Counted from the stretch's first letter, positions 37,257 through 46,904 are shown. The stretch: 64,000 nt of DNA from JANNUT01 sp046331425 (GCA_046331425.1 JAXLQU010000002.1:186001-250000); one strand, 5' to 3'. Notes: generated by a model not told the origin, from the sequence alone. A program made the numbers and translations.

Positions 37257-37683
37257 GGGGGAAGTGCTCCTCCCGCGTGGCATAAACGGTGGCGCGGAAG
37301 AGCGCCACGGTCTGTTGCTTCTGATTCGTGACCGTCACGTCGTAGAACGACAAGCGCGCGCCGCCGCTCAGTTCCTGACCAACGGCGGTCAATCGGTCGC
37401 CCGTATGCGCAGGACTGGGGTAGCTGATCGACAGATCGACCGCGACCGTGACGAATCCGCGGGTGTTGCACGCAAACGCCAAAGCACTGTCGGCGAACGC
37501 AAACGTCACGCCGCCGTGGCAGATGCCAAACCCGTTGGTCATCTCGCGCCGCACTGTCATTTCCAGCACGCATCGTCCCGGCGCGATCTCGCGCAACTCG
37601 GCGCCCAACCAGGCAGTGTAGGCATCGTCGGCCAACAGCTTGGCGACGCACCGCTCGGCCAACTGCTGCGCCGCATCACTCAC
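37249..37683 (-). CDS. paaI: hydroxyphenylacetyl-CoA thioesterase PaaI
   Basis: This 144-residue hot-dog thioesterase contains the GICHGGVTFAFADSALAFACN core near residue 50. It hydrolyses dead-end phenylacetyl-CoA derivatives to free CoA during phenylacetate degradation. It overlaps paaH by 4 bases upstream and paaJ by 8 downstream, so all are one transcript. Length is usual. Confidence 0.93.
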   Translation of the reverse strand: MSDAAQQLAERCVAKLLADDAYTAWLGAELREIAPGRCVLEMTVRREMTNGFGICHGGVTFAFADSALAFACNTRGFVTVAVDLSISYPSPAHTGDRLTAVGQELSGGARLSFYDVTVTNQKQQTVALFRATVYATREEHFPHE

Positions 37684-38864
37684 GCACGGCTCCGCAGTTC
37701 TTTGAAGCGACCGCCACTCCCGGAGAGGCGTCGCAGAACGGGGCTGACGCGATAGCGATCCTCGTCGTACTCGTTCATCAGGCCGTCGAGCACGGCGACG
37801 ATCCGTTTGACCCCGAGATCATCCGCCCACGCGAGTGGTCCGCGCGGATAGTTGACCCCCAAGGTCATCGCCGCGTCGATCCCATCGACCGTCGACACAC
37901 CGTACAACACGGCATCGGCCGCCTCGTTCACGATCATCGACAAGATCCGCTCGAAGATCCGCTCACCCTGCAAGCGATCTTCATGTGGGAGCGGAGCGAC
38001 TGCACCCGGTCGATAGTCGTAGAAGCCCTGGCCCGACTTGCGACCCAATCGGCCCGCCTCCAACAACCGCAACTGAGTCAACGACGGTTTGAATCGCGGG
38101 TCGTAGTACATCGCTTCCCAAACCGTGCGCGTGACGACGTAGTTCACGTCGTGGCCGATGAAATCCATCAACTCGAACGGTCCCATCCGAAAACGGCCGA
38201 TCTCCCGCATCGCCCAATCGATCGTTGCGATGTCGGCCATCCCTTCGTCGTAGATGCGCAACGCTTCGCTGTAGTAAGGGCGCGCCACGCGATTGACGAT
38301 GAACCCCGGCGTGTCCTTGGCGAGCACGGGCGACTTTCCCCACGTTTCCATCAAGGCACGGGCCGCCCCGACCGCGCGCCCTTCGGTCGCCACGCCCGGA
38401 ATCACCTCGACCAGTTGCATTACCGGCGCCGGATTGAAAAAGTGCAGCCCCAAGAACCGCTCTGGATGACTCAGCGTGGCACCGAGCGCAGCGATCGACA
38501 GCGATGAGGTGTTGGTCGCGATCACAGCGTTTTCGTCGAGCGTGTCTTCCAACGCACGCAGCACCACCGACTTGGAGTCGAGTCGCTCGACGATCGCTTC
38601 GATCGCAAGCCCCGCACCCTTCATCACGCCCATCGAATCGGCGAACTGGATGCGGGCCAAGATCGACTCGGCGCGAGCGTTGTCCATGCGCCCCTTCTCG
38701 ACCAAGCGCTTGAAGGTTTCTTGCATCGAACTGCTGGCCCGATCCAAGGCGTCGCGCGAGAGGTCGACCAGTGCCACCGGGTGCCCTGCGGTTGCCGCCA
38801 ACTGAGCGATCCCTGCGCCCATCGTGCCGGCGCCCACCATGCCGATGCGTGTGTTGATGTCCAT
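37680..38864 (-). CDS. paaH: 3-hydroxyadipyl-CoA dehydrogenase
   Basis: The 394-residue NAD-dependent 3-hydroxyacyl-CoA dehydrogenase has the Rossmann motif GAGTMGAGIAQLAATAG at residues 11-27, the active-site region LHFFNPAPVMQLVEVI near 145, PGFIVNRVARPYYSEAL near 190 and a C-terminal dimerisation domain repeated in LQGERIFERILSMIVNEA. In this operon its substrate is expected to be 3-hydroxyadipyl-CoA. It starts 2 bases after paaG. Confidence 0.94.
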   Translation of the reverse strand: MDINTRIGMVGAGTMGAGIAQLAATAGHPVALVDLSRDALDRASSSMQETFKRLVEKGRMDNARAESILARIQFADSMGVMKGAGLAIEAIVERLDSKSVVLRALEDTLDENAVIATNTSSLSIAALGATLSHPERFLGLHFFNPAPVMQLVEVIPGVATEGRAVGAARALMETWGKSPVLAKDTPGFIVNRVARPYYSEALRIYDEGMADIATIDWAMREIGRFRMGPFELMDFIGHDVNYVVTRTVWEAMYYDPRFKPSLTQLRLLEAGRLGRKSGQGFYDYRPGAVAPLPHEDRLQGERIFERILSMIVNEAADAVLYGVSTVDGIDAAMTLGVNYPRGPLAWADDLGVKRIVAVLDGLMNEYDEDRYRVSPVLRRLSGSGGRFKELRSRA

Positions 38865-38866
38865 CG

Positions 38867-39658
38867 TCAGCGACCCGTGAAACGGGGCGAGCGCTTCTCC
38901 AAGAATGCAGCGACCCCTTCTCGGAAGTCCGCAGTGTTACCTGCCTCGCGCTGCAACCGTTCTTCCAACTCGAGCTGAGCGACGACATCGTTCGCCGCAC
39001 TGGCGTTGAGTGCCTGTTTGGTGAGTGCCAAGCCGCGTGTCGGCATCGACGCGAGTCCCGCCGCCAACTGTTGTGCGGCCGGTAGCAACTCGTCAGGCGC
39101 GAACGTCTTGTAGATCATCCCCATGCTCAACGCATCAGCCGCCGAAACCTTCTCGGCCAACATCATCAGGGCCGACGCTCGACCCCAGCCAACCAGGCGC
39201 GGCAACAAGAAGGTGCCGCCACTGTCGGGGATCAACCCGATCTTGGAAAACGCTTGCAGGAACGACGCGGTGGTCGAGGCCAACACCACGTCGCAAGCCA
39301 ACGCGAGGTTCGCCCCAGCACCCGCCGCGACCCCGTTGACCGCCGCCACGATCGGTTTGGGCAGCGCGCGCAAGGCGCGAATGATCGGGTTGTAGCAGTC
39401 GTGGACCACCGCACCGAGATCGGCTTCGATGAATCCGTCCGGTCCGACCACGGCGCCGAGATCTTGGCCGGCGCAGAAGGCCCGGCCCGCACCGGTCAGC
39501 AAAAGCGCGCGCACCGCTGCGTCTGCGGCAGCAACCGAAAGCGCGGACTGCAGTTCGCTGGCCATCGGGCGATGGAAGCTGTTGAGAGTCTCGGGCCGGT
39601 TGAGGGTGATGCTCGTTACACCGCCCGCGGTCTCGACCTGAAGGAAGCGGTAGTCCAT
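38867..39658 (-). CDS. paaG: ring-1,2-epoxyphenylacetyl-CoA isomerase PaaG
   Basis: This 263-residue crotonase-family enzyme isomerises the ring 1,2-epoxide of phenylacetyl-CoA to the oxepin form. Seen are GRAFCAGQDLGAVV near residue 60, PKPIVAAVNGVAAGAGANLALACD forming the oxyanion hole, and KIGLIPDSGGTFLLPRLVG, which is closer to PaaG than to the hydratase PaaF. The ATG at 39658 is preferred to much longer readings that lack similarity. It heads the paaGHIJ(Y) transcript. Confidence 0.92.
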   Translation of the reverse strand: MDYRFLQVETAGGVTSITLNRPETLNSFHRPMASELQSALSVAAADAAVRALLLTGAGRAFCAGQDLGAVVGPDGFIEADLGAVVHDCYNPIIRALRALPKPIVAAVNGVAAGAGANLALACDVVLASTTASFLQAFSKIGLIPDSGGTFLLPRLVGWGRASALMMLAEKVSAADALSMGMIYKTFAPDELLPAAQQLAAGLASMPTRGLALTKQALNASAANDVVAQLELEERLQREAGNTADFREGVAAFLEKRSPRFTGR

Positions 39659-39764
39659 GCCGGTCGTGTCCTCGATATCCGTCAGGTGTAGGGGTTGGAA
39701 ACGGCCGCTATAGTACTCGGCCCCAGGTGACTGTCTAGCTCTGCTACCTCTTGGAGTCGCACCG

Positions 39765-41864
39765 ATGCACAGCACAACGAAGACGAGTAAGTCGGGCCAT
39801 GGGACGACCCTGATCGACGGGCGCCGAATCGCATATCTCACGCTGGCGTCACGAGCCCTGGATCGGATCGAAGAGACCAAGCTCGTCCCCGAGCGAAAGG
39901 TGCTCTATCAGTTCACGGCGCGCGGCCACGACCTGGCGCAAATCCTGTTGGGCTCGTTGCTCGATCATCCGCACGACGGGATTGGCGCTTACTACCGCTC
40001 TCGCCCGCTGCTGCTCTCGCTGGGCTTGTCGTTGGAGGACGCGTTCGCAGGCCCGATGGCGCGCAGCGGCGGCATCAACGACGGTCGTGACATCGGGGTG
40101 GTGTTCAATCGCAACAGTTTCGGCGGGCCCACGGTGTTGCCGATGTCGGGCGATGTCGGTTCTCAGTTCACCCCTGTGATCGGTTGGGCGCAGGCCTTGC
40201 TCTATTGGCGCAACGAACTCGGTGCAACCGATCGCGACGGGGCGATCGGCGTTGCACTCGGCGGCGACGGCGCGGTGGCGACCAACGGATTTTGGTCGGC
40301 GCTCACGATCGCCACCACGCTGCAGTTGCCTGTGTTGTTCTACATCGAGGACAACGGTTACTCGCTGTCGGTTCCGTCGAAGTGGCAAACACCCGGCGCG
40401 AACATTGCGAAGAATCTCGGCTCGTTCACCGGCCTCACGATTTGGGATGGTGACGGCAGCGATGCACTCGCAGCGACGCCGTTGTTGGCGGCAGCCGTGA
40501 ATCATGTGCGCGAAGGACGCGGGCCAGGCTTGATCCGACTGCGCGTGCCGCGCCTATCGGGTCACTCGGGCCAAGACACGCAGGCCTACAAGCCGAAAGG
40601 TTTGATCGAACAGGAACGTGCCGACGACCCGCTCGAGAAGTTGCGCGCGCTGCTGGTGCCGTCGCAAATCTCCGACGGTGAATGGACCACGCTGGAGCGG
40701 GAGGTCGAGGCCGATGTTCAGCGCGCGCTCGAGGCGGCACTCGCGCGCCCCGAACCGAGCACCGACACCGTGCGCCGGCATCTGTTCTTGGAGCAGAAAG
40801 CCGATGGCACTCCCGACTGGCAGAAGCAGGGTGGGCTGGCCCCGTCGGGTCATCTGTTCCCATCCACCACAACGAACGCCGAGCCGGAGCCACAGCGCAT
40901 CAACTTCGTTGCCGCCGTGCGACGAACTCTCGAGGTCGAGCTGAAGTCCAACCCCAAGCTCTTGGTATTCGGCGAGGATGTCGGGCCGAAAGGGGGAGTG
41001 CATTCGGCGACGCAAGGGCTTCAAGATGCGTTCGGCGAACGGCGGGTGTTCGACACCTCGCTGAACGAGGAAGGGATCATCGGCCGCGCCGTCGGCATGG
41101 CATTGAACGGCCTGATGCCGGTGGCTGAAATTCAGTTCCGCAAATATGCCGATCCGGCCACCGAGCAACTCAACAACTGCGGCACCGTACGCTGGCGCAC
41201 GGTCAATCATTTCGCGGCACCGATCGTGGTTCGAATGCCGGGCGGTTTCGCCAAGTGTGGAGACCCGTGGCACTCGGTCTGTGGTGAGGTGCTGTGGACT
41301 CATGTGCCGGGTTGGCAGGTCGTTATTCCGTCGCACGCCGAGGACGCGGTCGGGTTGTTGCGCACCGCACTGCGAAGTCCGAATCCGACGATCTTCTTCG
41401 AACATCGACACCTGCTCGATGCGGCGTGGGCGCGCCGCCCGTATCCGGGCGACCACTACGCACTGCCGTTCGGCCTGGCGGGGCGGCTGAGCGACGGGAG
41501 CGAACTCACGGTCGTGAGTTGGGGTGCAATGGTGGAGCGATGCGAGTTGGCGGCACAACAAAGCGGCTATTCCGTGGAATTGCTCGACCTGCGCACGCTC
41601 TCTCCTTGGGACAAAAGTGGCGTGCTGAACTCGGTGCGGAAGACGCGCCGGCTGCTGATCGTGCACGAGGACGGTCTCACCGCCGGCTTTGGCGCCGAGA
41701 TCGGAGCGACGGTGGCGAGCGAAGGTTTCTACACACTCGATGCGCCGATCGAGCGCGTCGCCGTGCCTGATCTGCCGATTCCATACAACGTCGGCCTGAT
41801 GGACGCGGTCGTCCCCAGCGTCGAGCGCATCGCCCAGGCAATCGACGCGCTCATCAACGCATAG
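39765..41864 (+). CDS. 2-oxoacid dehydrogenase E1, fused alpha-beta subunits
   Basis: The 699-residue thiamin-diphosphate enzyme decarboxylates a 2-oxoacid and transfers the acyl group to lipoyl-E2. The alpha half (to about 350) has GGDGAVATNGFWSALTIATTLQLP and the diphosphate-binding EDNGYS. The beta half (from about 385) has FGEDVGPKGGVH, NEEGIIGRAVGMAL, and PSHAEDAVGLLRTAL. Both are usually separate genes; a single fused chain is less common. Pyruvate or branched-chain oxoacids are possible. E2 follows 34 bases later; no E3 is present. Confidence 0.93.
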   Translation: MHSTTKTSKSGHGTTLIDGRRIAYLTLASRALDRIEETKLVPERKVLYQFTARGHDLAQILLGSLLDHPHDGIGAYYRSRPLLLSLGLSLEDAFAGPMARSGGINDGRDIGVVFNRNSFGGPTVLPMSGDVGSQFTPVIGWAQALLYWRNELGATDRDGAIGVALGGDGAVATNGFWSALTIATTLQLPVLFYIEDNGYSLSVPSKWQTPGANIAKNLGSFTGLTIWDGDGSDALAATPLLAAAVNHVREGRGPGLIRLRVPRLSGHSGQDTQAYKPKGLIEQERADDPLEKLRALLVPSQISDGEWTTLEREVEADVQRALEAALARPEPSTDTVRRHLFLEQKADGTPDWQKQGGLAPSGHLFPSTTTNAEPEPQRINFVAAVRRTLEVELKSNPKLLVFGEDVGPKGGVHSATQGLQDAFGERRVFDTSLNEEGIIGRAVGMALNGLMPVAEIQFRKYADPATEQLNNCGTVRWRTVNHFAAPIVVRMPGGFAKCGDPWHSVCGEVLWTHVPGWQVVIPSHAEDAVGLLRTALRSPNPTIFFEHRHLLDAAWARRPYPGDHYALPFGLAGRLSDGSELTVVSWGAMVERCELAAQQSGYSVELLDLRTLSPWDKSGVLNSVRKTRRLLIVHEDGLTAGFGAEIGATVASEGFYTLDAPIERVAVPDLPIPYNVGLMDAVVPSVERIAQAIDALINA

Positions 41865-41898
41865 CTCAGGAACTCCCACTCTGTGCGCGAGGCTCGGC

Positions 41899-43089
41899 AT
41901 GACCCAGATGATCGATGTATCGGTACCGACGGAAGACAACGAAGGCACGACGTCGACCGTCTTCCGCTGGCTCAAGACGGTCGGTAGCGTCGTCAAGCAG
42001 CACGAACCACTGGTCGAGTTGTCGACCGACAAAGCGACGGTCGAGATCGCGGCTCCGGCTGCCGGCGTGTTGCGCGAGGTGTTGGTCGCGGAAGGCACTC
42101 AGGTCGAGCCAGGCCAACTGCTCGCTCGAGTCGAACCAGGCGCTATCGCCGCGAACTCCGATGTCGGCAACGCCGCCGCCGCGGCGCAGGTGCGCTCGGC
42201 GAGTACCGCCGCCGCCGCGACCGATCGCAGCGGCGAGGAGTTGCTCAGTCCGGCCGTTCGGAAGCTGCTCGAGGAGCACAATCTCAGCCCTTCCCAGATT
42301 TCGGGCAGCGGTCGTGGTGGGCGAATCACTCACCAGGATGTGTTGGACCATCTCGCCTCGCGTGGCGCATCCGCCACAACGCTGGGCGACGGCGTTTCGT
42401 CGCGACGCGTTCCGCACACACCGATGCGCACGATCATCGCCAGTCACATGGTCGAGTCGATGCTACGCACCGCGCCCCATGTGACGGCGGTTCACGAGTG
42501 TGACCTGAGCGCGGTGATCGCACATCGCGAAGCCAACCAAAAGCGACTCGCCGCTGAGGGTGTACGCCTGACGCTCACCGCCTACTTCGTGCGCGCGGCG
42601 TCGCTCGCCTTGTCCGAGGTGCCGCAGGTGAACTCTCGTTGGCACGACGACGCGACCGAGATCTTCGACCACCACAACATCGGCCTCGCCACCGCGCTCG
42701 GCGATCAAGGTTTGATCGTGCCTGTGATCCAGCAGGCCCAGTCGCTCGATCTGGTCGCGACGGCGCGCGCCGTCGAAGACTACGCGGTACGCGCTCGTGA
42801 CGGGGCACTGAAGCCGAAGGAAACGCACGGCGGCACGTTCACGATTACCAATCACGGCATGGGTGGAAGCCTGATCGCCACGCCGATCATCAATCAGCCG
42901 CAGTCGGCGATCTTGGGGCTGGGCAAGCTGCAGAAGCGCGCGGTCGTAATCAGTCACGGCGATCGCGACGAGATCGTCGTCCGCCCCATGCTGTACGTCA
43001 CACTCACGGTCGATCACAGGGTGCTCGACGGGTTCGTGGCCAACCGCTTCCTGAGCAGCTTCGTGCGAGCGCTGGAGAATTGGAGCTAG
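41899..43089 (+). CDS. 2-oxoacid dehydrogenase E2 acyltransferase
   Basis: The 396-residue dihydrolipoyl acyltransferase has one lipoyl domain with the lipoylated lysine in STDKATVEI (near residue 45), an E3/E1-binding domain (LSPAVRKLLEEHNLSPSQISGSGRGGRITHQDVLDHL) near 115-155, and a catalytic domain ending in VDHRVLDG (HxxxDG) near 375. It works with the fused E1 just upstream. The acyl group is not defined by sequence; a branched-chain or pyruvate-type complex is likely. Confidence 0.95.
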   Translation: MTQMIDVSVPTEDNEGTTSTVFRWLKTVGSVVKQHEPLVELSTDKATVEIAAPAAGVLREVLVAEGTQVEPGQLLARVEPGAIAANSDVGNAAAAAQVRSASTAAAATDRSGEELLSPAVRKLLEEHNLSPSQISGSGRGGRITHQDVLDHLASRGASATTLGDGVSSRRVPHTPMRTIIASHMVESMLRTAPHVTAVHECDLSAVIAHREANQKRLAAEGVRLTLTAYFVRAASLALSEVPQVNSRWHDDATEIFDHHNIGLATALGDQGLIVPVIQQAQSLDLVATARAVEDYAVRARDGALKPKETHGGTFTITNHGMGGSLIATPIINQPQSAILGLGKLQKRAVVISHGDRDEIVVRPMLYVTLTVDHRVLDGFVANRFLSSFVRALENWS

Positions 43090-43107
43090 CGCGGCGCGTC
43101 CGCGGGT

Positions 43108-43947
43108 TCACATCTCTTGACTCCGGCGTCGGAACCCGGCGATCGCTCCCGAGATCACGAGCAGCGCGCCGAACGTGCAGACGATCGTCGGTCCGGTCGG
43201 TAGGTCCATCGAGGTCCACTCGGTCGAAAGCAACAGACCCGAGATGCCGGCCACGAAGGCAATCGTCCAGCCGATTGCCAGGCGCGTGCCGACCCGTTCG
43301 GCCAGCAACGCGCCGCACACCGCCGGCACGATCAGATAAGAAAACACCAAATAGACCCCGGCGATCTGCACGAAACTGGTGACGGCAAAACCGAACGTGA
43401 CATAGAAGACGAAATCCCATAGCCGTGGGTTGATCCGCCGCGCCACTGCTTTTTCCAACTCGAACGAAACGGTCATGAACTTCTGCCTGAAGACGACGTG
43501 AACGAGTGCTAGGACAACGAACAGCGCGAACGTCTTGAGCACCTGATCGCGCGTGACCAGCAGGATATTCCCGACCAAGAGGTTCTTGATCGCTTCATCC
43601 CCTTCGGCTGTCTTCGACAGCACCATCACCGAGGCCGCCGCAGAAACGATGTAGACGATTCCGATGATCGCTTCCTGCGGCACCCTGACATGCCGAAAAC
43701 GCGTCAGCGCGAACAGGGCCGCCCCCAAGAAGGTAAAGCCGAGCGCCATGAAGTAGGGCAAACGGTCGTGCTCGGGGTCGGCGCCCAACAGCATCGCGAC
43801 CGCAACGCCGAGCGCCGCGACTTGAGCCAAGGCCAAGTCGACGAAGATCACGCCGCGCTCAACCACGTGAAGTCCAAGGTACACGAGCAACCCGGGCAAC
43901 AGCACCAAGGCCAGAAGCGGCCACAGCCACAATGTGAATAAGTCCAT
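43108..43947 (-). CDS. zinc/manganese ABC transporter permease
   Basis: This 279-residue ABC-3 (ZnuB/MntB-type) membrane protein has about eight transmembrane segments, with VVERGVIFVDLALAQVAALG near residue 28 and LLVGNILLVTRDQVL near 145. The start is ATG 43947 with a GGGG-rich site; longer frames are spurious. Its ATG overlaps the TAA of the substrate-binding protein by one base (TAATG). The ATPase of the system is not next to it, and the gene ends facing the E2 gene. Confidence 0.92.
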   Translation of the reverse strand: MDLFTLWLWPLLALVLLPGLLVYLGLHVVERGVIFVDLALAQVAALGVAVAMLLGADPEHDRLPYFMALGFTFLGAALFALTRFRHVRVPQEAIIGIVYIVSAAASVMVLSKTAEGDEAIKNLLVGNILLVTRDQVLKTFALFVVLALVHVVFRQKFMTVSFELEKAVARRINPRLWDFVFYVTFGFAVTSFVQIAGVYLVFSYLIVPAVCGALLAERVGTRLAIGWTIAFVAGISGLLLSTEWTSMDLPTGPTIVCTFGALLVISGAIAGFRRRSQEM

Positions 43948-44867
43948 TAGCTCGCCCCTTTCAGAGCGGTCGCGATCGCGGCGACATCGGCGTCGATCAA
44001 TGCCAGGTAGTCTCCCTCCGTGTTGGGCAGCGCGCCTGGGAACTGAGCGACTGGGACCACCACTGCCGAGGTGTGCGCCGCGACCGTGTCGGCGACCTTT
44101 CTCGGCTGATACGGTTCGACCAAGATCACCTTGATGTTGCGTTCGTTCATCGTGGCGATGACCTGGGCCAGATGAGGCGGCGACGGGGGAATGCCTGGCT
44201 TGGGCTCGAGATAGAGCTCCGCAACCAGTCCGAACCGCGCGCTGAAGTACCGCCACGTGGCGTGATAGGTCACGATCTCTCGTTGTCCATAGGGCGCGAG
44301 AGTGTTGGCCCATTCTGCGAGCTTGACGTTGAGCTTGGACTGGAAGCTGTCGAAGTTCGATTTGTATTCAGCGCAACCGGCTGAATCGAGCGCGCAGAAC
44401 GCTGTCGCAATATGACGTGCAACGATCAACGCATTCTTCGGGTCCATCATGAAATGCGGATTGCCGGCCGCATGGATGTCCCCTTTGGAACGATCGGCGT
44501 TGGCCGGAATATCCAGCAGCGCGATCCCTTCGGAGGCCACGATGCGTCCCGGGGCGCCCGGCAGGATCTTGGCGTTGCGCGCGCCGTCGATCAACGGCGG
44601 CAACCATCCTGTTTCCAGGTCGGCGCCCCCTTCGATCAACGCATCAGCCCGGTTCAGCGTGACGATGTGACTCGGTCGGGCATCGACGAAGTGCGGGTCT
44701 TCGGTCGACTTTGCCAGCGTCGTGACCGTTACCGAGTCACCGCCGACGGCATGCGCGACCGCCCCCAATTCAGGCGTCGTCGCGACCACGGAGAGCTTGG
44801 CCTGCGCCGCGCCAGACAGCGGCAACCACAACGCGACAAACAACGTCCAGCGAGATACGGTTCGCAT
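43947..44867 (-). CDS. zinc/manganese ABC transporter substrate-binding protein
   Basis: The 306-residue cluster A-I binding protein has a signal peptide (LFVALWLPLSGAAQA) and the metal-ligand segments EDPHFVDARPS near 58, GNPHFMMDPKNA near 140, and IVTYHATWRYF near 195. It captures Zn2+ or Mn2+ in the periplasm. The His-rich loop of classical ZnuA is not seen. The start at 44867 has GGGAG upstream. It follows an outer-membrane porin-like gene by 23 bases. Confidence 0.92.
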   Translation of the reverse strand: MRTVSRWTLFVALWLPLSGAAQAKLSVVATTPELGAVAHAVGGDSVTVTTLAKSTEDPHFVDARPSHIVTLNRADALIEGGADLETGWLPPLIDGARNAKILPGAPGRIVASEGIALLDIPANADRSKGDIHAAGNPHFMMDPKNALIVARHIATAFCALDSAGCAEYKSNFDSFQSKLNVKLAEWANTLAPYGQREIVTYHATWRYFSARFGLVAELYLEPKPGIPPSPPHLAQVIATMNERNIKVILVEPYQPRKVADTVAAHTSAVVVPVAQFPGALPNTEGDYLALIDADVAAIATALKGAS

Positions 44868-44890
44868 CAGAGTCTCCCTCGGTGTCGATC

Positions 44891-46300
44891 TCAACACTTG
44901 TGCGCCGCATGGGCGCCCAAGAGAAACTCGGCCTGCAGCCACAGCGACTCCTCGCTGCCGCGATCTTCGAGTCGATCGTGATTCCATTGCAGGCGAAGTT
45001 TCGAGTACTCGGTCGGGAACCAGGTCAGATTCGCCGCGGTGCGCCAGCGTCGATCGCGCAGCGGGTCGGGTGCGAACGCTCCTTCATCGCCATCGATCCA
45101 ATCGCCACGAACTCCCGCAATCCAGCCGCGACGAAATCCCCACGATGCTTGCGCATAGGCGCCGGTATCGCGCAGGTGCTCGCTGGGTAGCAACTCGTTC
45201 GCGCCGGCGTCGTAGTGTCGTGACATCGCTTCGACTTGAACCTTGGCAAACGGGAATCCCGCTTCGGCATGCGGCGACTTCCACTTCCAAAACAGATCGA
45301 TGCCGTACAAAGAGGTGTAGGTGTCCTCGCCGCTGCCGTTCGGCCCGTGCGCGGCGGTCGCGCCCAGCAGCAGGGTTTGCGTATCGGAGAGGTCGAACGA
45401 TGCCGCCACACGCGGGATCCACAGCATGTCGCGCACCGATTTCACCGTGCGAGACGTGATCGTGCGACCGAACAGCTCCTCTCCTGGTGTGTTGCGAAAG
45501 CTGACCGCCGTTTCACCTTGGCCGTTCTGTACGGTCAGCGACGTCTCCAAGTAGAACGGCGTCGGTGCCAGCCACGACACACGTGCGCCAGGCCCACGCA
45601 ATCCGTCGGGTCCCATGAATCGGCCATTGACCAGCGGCTGATCGACGAAGTCCCAACTATGTGGGTGTTGTGCGTTGAGCCGTCCGAACTCGCTGAAGAA
45701 CGTCCCGGCTTTCACTTGCAGGTTGCGAGGCAGTGCCGTGGTGGTGAGATAAGCCTCTTCTAATTCCACGACCGACTCGCCCTCGGCATCGAGCTGCCAG
45801 ACCAGGTTGGCCTGACCCTTGAAGTACGGATCGACCGCCCCCTCCAACACCATCTCGACGTTCTGAACCGTGAATCCGCGTTGACTCGGATCGTGACCAC
45901 CGGTCTGAACCTGCGAGACGTCGGGAGCCGTGGAGGCCCCTGCCGCGACCAATGCATCGAGGGAAAGATTGAGGTAGTTCTTGCCGCCCCCCGCCAGGAC
46001 AATCGGTTGCGTTGCCAGCGGGGAGGTGGCTGCGGGCGACGAACTGCTCGTGCCCAACTCTTGCGCCAACTGCGCCGCGAGCGTGTCCTGGTCACGAGCG
46101 GTTTCGGCTGTAGCCGGCGGCGGGGTGGCGTTGCGGGCCTCTTGCAACGCCAATCTCTTTTGCAGCTCACTCACCGTCTGCCTCAACTGCAACAGCTCGG
46201 CCCGCAGTTGCTCGATTGCAGCGGCGTCGTCGCCTGCCAATGCGCGCACACTCACCAAGAGCCAGAGGAGAAAGAAAACGGAAATCGATCTACGAACCAT
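44891..46300 (-). CDS. outer-membrane beta-barrel protein of the zinc uptake operon
   Basis: The 469-residue protein has a signal peptide (SISVFFLLWLLVSVRALAG), an N-terminal coiled coil (IEQLRAELLQLRQTVSELQKRL), a low-complexity linker, and alternating beta-strand sequence to the end (for example FYLETSLTVQNGQGE, RGWIAGVRGDW, KLRLQWNHDRLED) typical of a porin-like barrel. A role in passing metal ions across the outer membrane is inferred from its place before the metal ABC genes. A GAGGGG site precedes the ATG at 46300. Confidence 0.85.
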   Translation of the reverse strand: MVRRSISVFFLLWLLVSVRALAGDDAAAIEQLRAELLQLRQTVSELQKRLALQEARNATPPPATAETARDQDTLAAQLAQELGTSSSSPAATSPLATQPIVLAGGGKNYLNLSLDALVAAGASTAPDVSQVQTGGHDPSQRGFTVQNVEMVLEGAVDPYFKGQANLVWQLDAEGESVVELEEAYLTTTALPRNLQVKAGTFFSEFGRLNAQHPHSWDFVDQPLVNGRFMGPDGLRGPGARVSWLAPTPFYLETSLTVQNGQGETAVSFRNTPGEELFGRTITSRTVKSVRDMLWIPRVAASFDLSDTQTLLLGATAAHGPNGSGEDTYTSLYGIDLFWKWKSPHAEAGFPFAKVQVEAMSRHYDAGANELLPSEHLRDTGAYAQASWGFRRGWIAGVRGDWIDGDEGAFAPDPLRDRRWRTAANLTWFPTEYSKLRLQWNHDRLEDRGSEESLWLQAEFLLGAHAAHKC

Positions 46301-46354
46301 GCGTCGCGCCCCTCAGAAATGAATGGGATCGTTCGCAAGGCAGGGAGCCTTGCG

Positions 46355-46666
46355 TCAGACAGCGGCTTGCGACGGTTCGGGGGGCGCTCGCGAGGAGGGG
46401 CGAAGGTTGTGCTCGGACTGATGACACAACGATAGGTGTGTAATGCAGGGCCAGCTCACGAGGGCTGGTCGCGGGGCGGGTGGGCCGACCTCGACCTGAA
46501 TCACCCCCAGGTTGTCGCACCCGGGGCAGCCATCGTCCAAAAGCCCGGGGATCCCGACCACAAGGTGCAAGAGCAAAACCAGCAGCCCGGCACACCACAA
46601 CCCGCGGCCGATTGCCGTTCGTGGCGGGCGGATCAGCAGTCGCTGTCGTCGGCGGAGGGGAGGCAT
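46355..46666 (-). CDS. small membrane/secreted Cys-His-rich protein
   Basis: The 103-codon frame has a basic start, one hydrophobic helix (GLWCAGLLVLLLHLVVGIPGLL), a CPGC motif, and later two cysteines with several histidines (CITHLSLCHQSEH). Such small Cys/His proteins (for example DUF2946-like) often sit beside metal transport genes. The ribosome binding site is weak, so whether it is translated is uncertain. It lies 54 bases upstream of the outer-membrane gene on the same strand. Confidence 0.45.
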   Translation of the reverse strand: MPPLRRRQRLLIRPPRTAIGRGLWCAGLLVLLLHLVVGIPGLLDDGCPGCDNLGVIQVEVGPPAPRPALVSWPCITHLSLCHQSEHNLRPSSRAPPEPSQAAV

Positions 46667-46904
46667 GCGGCCACCATGCTAGACCGGGACGCCGCGATCG
46701 CAATCGAATCGTCGAGCCGAATCGGGGACGGGGTCGGTTCCGACCATGTTCGACCCGGTTCAGGCGGGCTCAGCGGGTGCGCGGAGCGCAGGATCTCAAA
46801 CGATGGGTGGCGCGCTGACCGTTCTGCCCGTACAAGTACGGGACTTCAGTGACGGCTGGGTACGGCATCCGGGGGTGCCGGCTCATCACACTAGGTGGGT
46901 ATTG

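Noticed and set aside
40554..42098. 514-codon minus-strand ORF opposite E1 and E2
   Set aside because: Both real genes carry conserved catalytic motifs; the antisense frame has none.
46720..46760. possible fourth copy of the inverted-repeat element (AATCGGGGACGG)
   Set aside because: Only a dozen bases resemble the arm and no reverse arm or spacer of the right length follows; the similarity may be chance or a very old remnant.
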